Shown piece after piece: positions 37,790-45,828 of a DNA stretch of 64,000 bases; position 1 is the first letter of the stretch; each line of letters starts with the position of its first letter. Below the pieces are notes generated by a model, which worked only from the letters and a program-made list of their open reading frames with translations, was not told where the DNA came from and searched no databases. Both the position numbers and the translations under genes were made by a program. Source of the DNA: Macrostomum hystrix (Eukaryota > Platyhelminthes > Macrostomidae); the NCBI GenBank assembly GCA_950097015.1, contig CATNEN010000029.1, forward strand, positions 8,037,501 to 8,101,500, in the 5' to 3' direction.

Positions 37790-38612
37790 GAAATTCTCTA
37801 TGAAAACTATAACTTCCTATCCAAAATTCTTGGAAACTGTGACTTCCGACCCGAAATTCTTGGAAACTTTGACTTCTGACCCGAAATCCTTGGAAACTGT
37901 GACTTCCGACCCGAAATTCTTGGAAACTTTGACTTCTGACCCGAAATCCTTGGAAACTGTGACTTCCGACCCGAAATCCTTGGAAACTGTGACTTCCGAC
38001 CCGAAATTCTTGGAAACTGTGACTTCCGACCCGAAATCCTTGGAAACTGTGACTTCCGACCCGAAATTCTTGAAAACTGTGACTTCCGACCCAAAATTCT
38101 TGGAAACTGTGACTTCCGAGCCAAAATTCTTGGAAACTGTGACTTCCGACCCGAAATTCTTGGAAACTGTGACTTCCGACCCAAAATTCTTGGAAACTGT
38201 GACTTCCGACCCGAAATTCTTGGAAACTGTGACTTCCGACCCAAAATTCTTGGAAACTGTGACTTCCGACCCGAAATTCTTGGAAACTGTGACTTCCGAC
38301 CCAAAATTCTTGGAAACTGTGACTTCCGACCCGAAATTCTTGGAAACTGTAACTTCTGACCCGAAATTCTTGGAAACTGTGACTTTTCACCCGAAATCCT
38401 TGGAAACTGTGACTTCCGACCCCGAATTCTTGGAAACTGTGACTTCCGTGCCAAAATCCTTGGAAACTGTGACTTCCGACCCGAAATTCTTGAAAACTGT
38501 GACTTCCGACCCGAAATTCTTGAAAACTGTGACTTCTGTCCCGAAATCCTTGGAAACTGTGACTTCCGACCCGAAATTCTTGGAAACTGTGACTTCCGAC
38601 CCAGTTTTTGGA
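37790..38612. repeat. 30-bp minisatellite, about 27 copies
   Basis: The 30-bp unit (core GGAAACTGTGACTTCCGACC) is divisible by three, so open frames run through it on both strands (up to 342 codons on the minus strand). It lies upstream of SLCO, between its first certain exon and the candidate exon at 38862. Confidence 0.95.
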
Positions 38613-38861
38613 AATCCTTTTGTTTATTAATTGAAATAGAGATTTACGCCCTGAAATTCTTGGCAATCCTGTGAATGGAGTCGTGTCCTGTGAATGGAGA
38701 TAAGAATTGCAATTTCTAAAAAACAATGATTTCTGCCTAGAATTTTCGCAAACTTTTTTAAAGAGAGTCACAATACTTTTCGCGATTCCTGTAGTGCTTG
38801 CTCAGAGTACATACTTGCAATTTGATGCAACAAATAATTTGACGTTTAAAATTAGACTCAC

Positions 38862-38926
38862 CTGGCCCTTAAATAGGTAAAATGCCTTGTCGAACTCACA
38901 ATGAAATCGGCTCTGATTGTCAATGG
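38862..38926 (-). CDS. Candidate upstream SLCO exon
   Basis: A 65-nt stretch has a strong acceptor (TTTTTTTCCCGTAG) and donor (CAG/GTGAGT) on the minus strand. One frame reads IDNQSRFHCEFDKAFYLFKG with a final Gln and joins in phase to the extended SLCO exon at 37378. No start codon has been linked to it. Confidence 0.4.
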
Positions 38927-40194
38927 CTACGGGAAAAAAACTTTGTCGCTAGCCAAACAGAGTCAATCTGCAGACGCCCGGCCATCATCAGAAGGATAAT
39001 GTTTCACCTTTCACAAAGGGTAATCTCGCTTATTATTTTTTCAAAAAACAGTCACGATATAGACCACTTGATTTGAGCACAAACATGCACTTGTACATTC
39101 AGCCGCCGCAGCCTCACATGTAAAAAAACTTTTTGCTACTCAGTTTGTACATTAACGTTGGGCAATTACCCAAATTATAGTTGGGCAAAATGTAACCGCT
39201 GGTTAGAAAAATTTATTATTGTGCCCTTTGGAGAAATATCATGATCAAAGCTTCATAATAGTAGGGGCTTGTAGCCTAGTAGTTAGAGCGTCGGACTCAC
39301 GACTTGAAGGTCGAGGGTTCGATTCTCGACTCCACTGGAACAATTTGCGTCCTTCAGAAAGACACTTAACTATGCATTGCTTCAGTTCAACCAGCTGTTT
39401 AATGGGTGCCAGCTGGGGCGATTGAGGGTGGGTGTGGCGTCCACCCAGTCCATTGACAGCTGTACGCAGCCTTCAGATGCGGCGCGCAATAGCTGCGGCA
39501 GTGCTGTCGGCTGCACATCTGGCCCAATTAAGGCAGGTGCAATCAATCAATTTTTTAGCAGTTATTAACACTATAATACTACTGTTCTATTCAGTAGTAG
39601 CATAAAAATATTTAAAAAAGTAATAATTTTTGTGTCCAGTTTCCACAACTGTTGAGTAATTTAACGTGATTGACACATGATTGATCGGTGATCGTTGGGT
39701 CGTAATCTGTGATTTACACATGTAAATTAAATGATCTCAAGGACTTTATGTACTAAAGACAAACGATTTTCACCGACAAGTGCGCAAATACGAGCCTGAC
39801 AAATATGATTATTTGTATTGATTAGTTACATTATTGTTGAACAGTTTTTGACCTTAATCGTAGGGCAATTAGAATTCAATTGAGCAATAAGATAATTAAA
39901 CATTCGTCACGACCGTTTTCAACGAAACCAGAGCTGTTCGTAAGACAATTATATTCTTATTAAATGTTTTTGTAAGGATTCGAGGCTTAAACGACTTCTC
40001 TACCAGTCTTCAAATGTCCCTGGAGCAATTAAAAAGGGAGACGCTTAAAATATTTGACGAGCCTGAAAAGCAGAAAGTTAAATTAGTGCTAATTTTTACA
40101 AGCCTAATTAGATAAAAAAAGGCCTATCCTTTTCTGGATAAAAACACGAGAGTAGAATTTTAACTCTACTTCTAATTTTAAATACGAAGTTCTG
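38927..40194. other. Intergenic, one SINE
   Basis: Unique AT-rich DNA surrounds a full-length family 1 SINE. No coding signal was seen. Confidence 0.55.
39265..39545 (+). mobile_element. tRNA-headed SINE, family 1, most complete copy
   Basis: The head has an A box (TAGCCTAGTAGTTAGAGCG) and B box (GGTTCGATTCT) with a paired T arm. It is followed by the full body and a tail ending GGCCCAATTAAGGCAGGTGC. At about 280 bp it gives the best consensus in the window. Confidence 0.88.
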
Positions 40195-41435
40195 TGCGAT
40201 TACATCCTGTTCCGTGTGATAATATCCTGTTCCGTGTGATAATATCCTGTTCCGTGTGATAATATCCTGTTCCGTGTGATAATATCCTGTTCCGTGTGAT
40301 AATATCATGTTCCGTGTGATAGTATCCTGTTCCGTGTGATAATACCCTGTTCCGTGTGATAATATCCTGTTCCGTGTGATAATATCCTGTTCCGTGTGAT
40401 TATATCCTGTTCCGTGTGATTATATCCTGTTCCGTGTGATAATATCCTGTTCCGTGTGATAATATCCTGTTCCGTGTGATAATATCCTGTTCCGTGTGAT
40501 AATATCCTGTTCCGTGTGATAATATCCTGTTCTGTGTGATAATATCCTGTTCTGTGTGATAATATCCTTTTCCGTGTGATAATATCCTGTTCCGTGTGAT
40601 AATATCCTGTTCCGTGTGATAATATCTTGTTCCGTGTGATAATATCCTGTTCCGTGTGATAATATCCTGTTCCGTGTGATAATATCCTGTTCTGTGTGAT
40701 AATATCCTTTTCCGTGTGATAATATCCTGTTCCGTGTGATAATATCCTGTTCCGTGTGATAATATCCTGTTCCGTGTGATAATATCCTGTTCCGTGTGAT
40801 TATATCCTGTTCCGTGTGATAATATCCTGTTCCGTGTGATAATATCCTGTTCTGTGTGATAATATCCTGTTCCGTGTGATAACATCCTGTTCCGTGTGAT
40901 AATACCCTGTTCCGTGTGATAATACCCTGTTCTGTGTGATAATATCCTGTTCCGTGTGATAACGCCCTGTTCCGTGTCAGTACATCCTGTTCCGTGTCAG
41001 TACATCCTGTTCCGTGTCAGTACATCCTGTTCCGTGTCAGTACATCCTGTTCCGTGTCAGTACATCCTGTTCCGTGTCAGTACATCCTGTTCCGTGTCAG
41101 TACATCCTGTTCCGTGTCAGTACATCCTGTTCCGTGTCAGTACATCCTGTTCCGTGTCAGTACATCCTGTTCCGTGTCAGTACATCCTGTTCCGTGTCAG
41201 TACATCCTGTTCCGTGTCAGTACATCCTGTTCCGTGTCAGTACATCCTGTTCCGTGTCAGTACATCCTGTTCCGTGTCAGTACATCCTGTTCCGTGTCAG
41301 TACATCCTGTTCCGTGTCAGTACATCCTGTTCCGTGTCAGTACATCCTGTTCCGTGTCAGTACATCCTGTTCCGTGTCAGTACATCCTGTTCCGTGTCAG
41401 TACATCCTGTTCCGTGTCAGTACATCCTGTTACGT
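40195..41435. repeat. 20-bp minisatellite with two sub-families
   Basis: About 39 copies of TGATAATATCCTGTTCCGTG fill 40195-40970. From about 40975 the unit changes abruptly to TCAGTACATCCTGTTCCGTG, with at least 22 consecutive identical copies to 41420. Every frame it opens is a repeat artefact. Confidence 0.97.
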
Positions 41436-41439
41436 GTAA

Positions 41440-42343
41440 TAGTATACTGTTATTCGTGATGTTAAGTTTGAGTTTTCTTTGTCAGACTTTAATACTTCTG
41501 ATAAGAAAGTGGTGATAATCTCAAGGAGCAAGATAACAGGCCGTTCAAATTAGGTGTTTATTTCTATCGTATAGTGTTTTTCCTTTCAGTTCAATTAAAG
41601 ACGGACAACAGCCTGCTGACCTTCTGTAGGCCAGCAGAACCATTATTCTCCGCTAGTCTCAATCGCACAATTTGATTGATGCTCAGCAGGAAAAGCAACA
41701 ATTTTTTTGCTTAGTTTATTTTCCCAAATGAGTTCTGTTGACTGGGAATATTTGACTTGGCAATCAATCTCAATGAACCAGCCGCATTATTGACACTACT
41801 CAAAGATCTGAACTAATGTTGGGCGACGGCAATATAAATCACGGAACACAGCTTTTTGTCGGGTCCGAAAGTGTCAAACTACGCATTTCTAGCTTAGTGT
41901 CTATTTAATAATTTATGCTCTGGGCCGGTTCCAAAGCACTTAATGCCAGCCAAAGAATAGGATGGTTTTGAGACAACTGGGTGGCCCATAAGATGATTTG
42001 GAAGAAATTAAGAGAAGACAAATCAACCATCCGCTGGGACCTGCCCGCCGCGATAAGAATTGGCAACCCAGATTAGGCGAGAATAGAGTTTTGGAGCTTT
42101 AAGGAAAACTAATGACCGTTGTCAGGCTGAAGGAGTTGATGGAGGATGTGACCAGCGGCCAGCCAATCAAGTCGTCAGCACCGCCCCACCCTTAGCCTTC
42201 ATTTAAATAGCAAGCAACTTGCTTTCTGAGCAGGACTCGCTTATCCGCCCATCTCCATTATAGTCGCTGCAAAGCAGACCTGTTTCCTGGATTTCACAGC
42301 TCATTTGTGTAGCTCTAATTTATCCCCACAGAGTGAAATCCCC
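41440..42343. other. Upstream region of the LRFamide gene
   Basis: Unique DNA becomes more GC-balanced towards the TATA-like box at 42202. No other gene is seen. Confidence 0.5.
42202..42210 (+). promoter_or_regulatory. Candidate TATA box of the LRFamide gene
   Basis: TTTAAATAG lies 134 bp upstream of the first ATG, in a locally GC-richer stretch. Transcription would start near 42235. The position is plausible but unproven. Confidence 0.4.
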
Positions 42344-43232
42344 ATGATGGCCGCCACTACCAAGGCTTTCCTGGCCCTGTGCCTGCTGATCAACTGCTTC
42401 TGCCTGTTCCAGACAGCCTCCGCCTCCGCCGTTGACTATCCCGGAGATGGTAATATGGCTGCTTGTTACGCTTTTGAACATGTCCTTTTGCATTTAGAAG
42501 ATAGAAGACAACAGATAGAAAGCAGTCTTTGTCTAATAATATGCCTTTTACGGCGACAGACAAAAAACTAATCGGCCAGATTATACTCATTTCCTTAAAA
42601 GTTTGCATTATTAGCTTTCCCTTTAAGGATGATTGCCTATCTCTACACTTTAACGTCAAGGGTGTAACGTCAAGCAAAGCGGCAAAAATGGCCACTCTCC
42701 CTGTTCTATTCTTGCGCGTTTGTTGACAACAAAAAAAGCAGTATCAATTTAGGAGCCGCGGGCCGCCGCTAATGGGGTCAATTTTAGGCCAGGGTCACTT
42801 TGATCTCGCACTTAAAAGCATCATGAATTATTTGATGACGGCCTAAACCGCACTCCATGTTACGTGTTTTAGCACTCATGCAATTCCGTTGCAGATGCCC
42901 AGGACTTCTCCGAGGTGGAGCAGCGGCTGCCTCCAGAAATCCACGACGAAGAGCTGCTGCGCTGGCTGGCTAAGCGAGGTTCGATTCTCTCATGGCAGAG
43001 GGTTGAAGGGCTATAGAAAATAGTATCTGAATCCCCAATGGCTATTGTTAATTGTTAATTGGTAATTGTACCTGTAGGTCAGCCAGTCACAATCGCATGC
43101 AATCCAATTCATTCCACAGTGTCCCACGAGAGACTTCGATGGCTGCAGGGTCGACTCCGGCCGACTAACGGGGCCAGCAAGAGGCAGACCAAATTGCCCC
43201 CGATCTCCACCCTGAGGTTCGGCCGCGGCTAG
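42344..43232 (+). CDS. LRFamide neuropeptide precursor
   Basis: Three exons, 42344-42449, 42895-42978 and 43120-43232, total 303 nt and give 100 residues; phases agree at both junctions. The N-terminus is a textbook signal peptide (KAFLALCLLINCFCLF, cleavage probably after ASA near residue 31). An acidic spacer (DYPGDDAQDFSEVEQRLPPE) follows. A Lys-Arg site after WLA frees a middle segment, VSHERLRWLQGRLRPTNGAS. A second Lys-Arg precedes QTKLPPISTLRF, then Gly-Arg-Gly and stop. Prohormone convertase cutting and Gly-dependent amidation would give pyroGlu-TKLPPISTLRF-amide. One amidated peptide per precursor at the C-terminus is the layout of NPF/sNPF- and luqin-like genes, but the sequence fits none of them well. 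Exon 2's donor (CGAG/GTTCGA) is weak. Start: either of two tandem ATGs. The family is RFamide-like; the receptor is unknown. Confidence 0.8.
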
Positions 43233-43690
43233 ATGGACGATCGATGTCTGATTGAACAGGCGGAGACAAGATTGCTTGAATTGCAGTTGGATACAACAGT
43301 AAAACACCAACTTAGCCACCCATTGTTAGCTTGATAGAGCACAGCGACAACAAGCCAGCTAGCCCAATGAATAATCGACAATTGTTATCTATGAAATATA
43401 CAGTTCCTAAACTGAATGACATAATGACATTTGTGTGAGCACAGTAGAATTCTGTGATACATCAGTGTGTACGCTGCAATGGTTTGCAGACCAAACTGCT
43501 ACAATTGATTACGAGTATTCTATGGCTTTAACCGTTGTCGAGGCGCTGGATCATTTGTAAATGAGGTCGAAAAGTAGTATGCTGCCAAATATGTCTACAT
43601 GACATCCTAATATATTTAACCAATCCCCATGAAAATGTATGATTGAAACTAGTGTTAGACGCATTGTAAAATGCGAATTAGTCTCTGACT
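43233..43690. other. Gap between LRFamide gene and Crypton element
   Basis: AT-rich unique DNA that should hold the 3' UTR of the peptide gene. No clear AATAAA is present. Confidence 0.5.
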
Positions 43691-43725
43691 TTTGGCCATA
43701 GACATCCATTTACTGCACGCTTTTT
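43691..43725 (+). repeat. Left direct repeat of the Crypton element
   Basis: It starts TTTGGCCATAGACATCCATT and runs into TACTGCACGCTTTTT. It lies 91 bp upstream of the recombinase ATG. Confidence 0.85.
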
Positions 43726-43815
43726 TATTTTCATCGGAAAAATCGAAGGACTGCCATAGACATACGAGTAAATGTAGGACCTGAGCGCAGTTAGAAGACG
43801 ACTTCCAGCGATACC

Positions 43816-45258
43816 ATGGCTTCGTCAGCTAAGCGTATTTATTACGTTGACTATAAGAAACTGCCTGGAGAAGCCATATCTGGAATGTCATCTTCACAGA
43901 TTGATATTATCCTACAACAGCAAACCGAAGAGCGCTTTGCTGAAAAACAAATCGAGCAACCTGCAAATGTGGACGAGGACTTTGTGCTGCCGGATGATAT
44001 TGACATTGACGGCATGTTCGACAGTTTGCCGAGCGTTGAAGATCTAGAGAAATCGATAGACGAGCTAGAAGAGAGTGTGACGAGTGCCGGTACCAGACGT
44101 CAGACTGATACGTACGTGAAAAAGCTGGTGGACTTCATAGCTTCGACACCGTCGTTGAATATTGACTTGATGACGGCTGAGCCGGAGAAGGTCATTCGTG
44201 TCCTCCGATTATTCTATGGCACGGCAAGTAAGACTGACGGCGGATATTATTCGCCAGCATCGCTAATCTGCATGCGTGCAGCTATTTTCCGCTACATGAT
44301 GCGAGCCAGGCAGCTAAACATCATTGAGGGCGATGCTTTCTATTCTGCAAACGCGACATTGAAGGCAATGGCGAGGAAGTTTATTTCCGATGGCGGTCGC
44401 GCGAAGCATTTCCAAGCTATTGAAGTGGAAGACATGGAGAAGTTATCTCGATACTTTGACAGACAGTCTCCGACGGCTTTGCTGCACGAGATTTATTACA
44501 GCCTGATTTACTACTTAGGAAATCGCGGTAGAGAATGGCTAAGAGGTCTGAAGGAAGACAGCTTCGTTTTCGAGACGATGTCTGATGGGAAGCGTGCAGT
44601 GCGCCTGTTGGCTGGTAAAGTGAAGAATGTAGGCAACACACTCGGTCGGGACGCATGTGACGATGTAAAGGAGTCGCTGATGATCGAGACTGCTGAAAAG
44701 TGTCCTGTACAAGCTCTCTTGATGTATCTAGAGAAACGGCGCGAGTCTTTGCCATCCACCTCAACCTCAACGAGTACTGCACCGTTTTTTATGAAACCCA
44801 AAACAACCAGGTGGAAGAACTCTAACTGGTATTTCGCGTCACAAGCGATTGGTGTTAATACCCTAGCAACCATGATGTCCAAATTGTCTGAGGCTGCCGG
44901 TTTGAGCAAGCGTTACATGGCCCATTGCATACGCCCTACCGTCATCAAGGAGTTGTCTGGTGCTGGGTACTCGAATGCTGACATCTGTAAAGTGACTGGC
45001 CACAAGCAAGTGAAGACAGTAGAACGATATCGGCAATTCGGAAGCAGACGAACGTCCGAGATGCGGGCTATGTGCAACTCATTGCACTCATCGCTTCATG
45101 AAGCCAATGCTTCGAACGGCCCCGATCGATTGAAGATGTGTCAGCCAGCGGAGCACGATGTTTCGAACAGTGGTAGTTCGACCGAGCCTCGGCATGTTGT
45201 CTTCAATCTCAACTTTAATGGAAACGTGAGTGGGTGCACCTTTAATTTAACGAAATGA
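43816..45258 (+). CDS. Tyrosine recombinase, Crypton type
   Basis: A 480-residue intact open frame. Residues 1-90 are acidic; about 92-200 form a predicted helical core-binding domain (TYVKKLVDFIAS to KFISDGGRAKHF); about 205-410 form the catalytic domain. The conserved residues of the family can be placed: Arg237 in GNRGREWLRGL, His370 and Arg373 in AHCIRPTVIKEL, His396 in VTGHKQ, and nucleophile Tyr405 in VERYRQF. The last 70 residues are polar and end FNLNFNGNVSGCTFNL. This arrangement matches Crypton recombinases and their domesticated relatives (KCTD1, ZMYM2, QRICH1 tails). Such enzymes cut and rejoin DNA through a 3'-phosphotyrosine. The frame has no stop, frameshift or lost catalytic residue, so the copy may be young or under selection. 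The start is the first ATG, at ACCATGG. Confidence 0.88.
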   Translation: MASSAKRIYYVDYKKLPGEAISGMSSSQIDIILQQQTEERFAEKQIEQPANVDEDFVLPDDIDIDGMFDSLPSVEDLEKSIDELEESVTSAGTRRQTDTYVKKLVDFIASTPSLNIDLMTAEPEKVIRVLRLFYGTASKTDGGYYSPASLICMRAAIFRYMMRARQLNIIEGDAFYSANATLKAMARKFISDGGRAKHFQAIEVEDMEKLSRYFDRQSPTALLHEIYYSLIYYLGNRGREWLRGLKEDSFVFETMSDGKRAVRLLAGKVKNVGNTLGRDACDDVKESLMIETAEKCPVQALLMYLEKRRESLPSTSTSTSTAPFFMKPKTTRWKNSNWYFASQAIGVNTLATMMSKLSEAAGLSKRYMAHCIRPTVIKELSGAGYSNADICKVTGHKQVKTVERYRQFGSRRTSEMRAMCNSLHSSLHEANASNGPDRLKMCQPAEHDVSNSGSSTEPRHVVFNLNFNGNVSGCTFNLTK

Positions 45259-45401
45259 TTGCAGCTGCACAATAGCAAGTGATTTGACATCAATAAGATC
45301 TTAAAATTACGAGCTATTTCGATACTGACGAAAGTACAAGTAATTAATGTGTTATATCGTTGTCCTGTTGAAAAATATACGCACCGATTGTTCTTTTTGA
45401 G

Positions 45402-45437
45402 TTTGGACCATAGACGTCCATTTACTGCACGCTTTTT
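45402..45437 (+). repeat. Right direct repeat of the Crypton element
   Basis: TTTGGACCATAGACGTCCAT then TTACTGCACGCTTTTT, offset 1711 bp from the left copy. Confidence 0.85.
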
Positions 45438-45459
45438 GTATTGCTTGACTATACGATCT

Positions 45460-45494
45460 TACTATAGACATGGTCATTTACTGCACGCTTGAGC
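45460..45494 (+). repeat. Second right-end copy of the Crypton repeat
   Basis: CTATAGACATGGTCATTTAC then TGCACGC, about 50 bp beyond the right repeat. It mirrors the paired CCATAGACAT motifs at the left end. Confidence 0.7.
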
Positions 45495-45540
45495 GTTGTA
45501 CAATGCAGCACACGGACTTTAGTATCCGATGAAACAACTT

Positions 45541-45573
45541 ATATCCACTCTCACACACAGTGAGTGTGGATAT
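45541..45573. other. Hairpin next to the Crypton right end
   Basis: ATATCCACTCTCAC and GTGAGTGTGGATAT form a 14-bp stem with one mismatch and a five-base loop (ACACA). It lies 46 bp past the outermost repeat copy. Confidence 0.7.
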
Positions 45574-45722
45574 AGAAGGGATTCATTTTTGTTTTCAGAT
45601 GCGACTCGAATTTCTATAGTCCCGTGCATCTATTATAGCACAACTGTATCAACAATTGTGCCGTCAGCGACAGAAATGCATGGAATTAGTGCCTTTGTTA
45701 TATTTGATATAGACTGAAGCTT

Positions 45723-45728
45723 TTTATT
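45723..45728 (-). promoter_or_regulatory. Candidate GPN3 polyadenylation signal
   Basis: AATAAA on the minus strand, 101 bp past the GPN3 stop codon. Confidence 0.55.
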
Positions 45729-45828
45729 TCTTACAAGCAGGAATCACGCAAAAAGTAAAAAAAGAGGCACTAAATACAACGCATTAATGAAACAGGATAA
45801 GTATGTTCTAATTGTCACTAAAAATGCT

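Larger units (their letters stand above)
43691..45494 (+). mobile_element. Crypton-like tyrosine recombinase element
   Basis: One intronless recombinase gene (43816-45258) is bracketed by direct repeats. The left repeat at 43691-43725 and right repeat at 45402-45437 share CCATTTACTGCACGCTTTTT and differ by one substitution and one indel over about 35 bp. A further partial copy sits inside the left end (CCATAGACAT at 43754) and one outside the right end (45460-45494, TCATTTACTGCACGC). There are no terminal inverted repeats and no LTR, gag or reverse transcriptase, as expected for a Crypton. Confidence 0.78.

Noticed and set aside
39265-39345. Candidate tRNA gene
   Set aside because: Good A and B boxes and T arm but no acceptor stem pairing, and the sequence is the head of a multi-copy SINE.
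40400-41515. Open frames of 141-173 codons on both strands
   Set aside because: All are artefacts of the 20-bp array; the unit is not a multiple of three and the frames have no other sequence.
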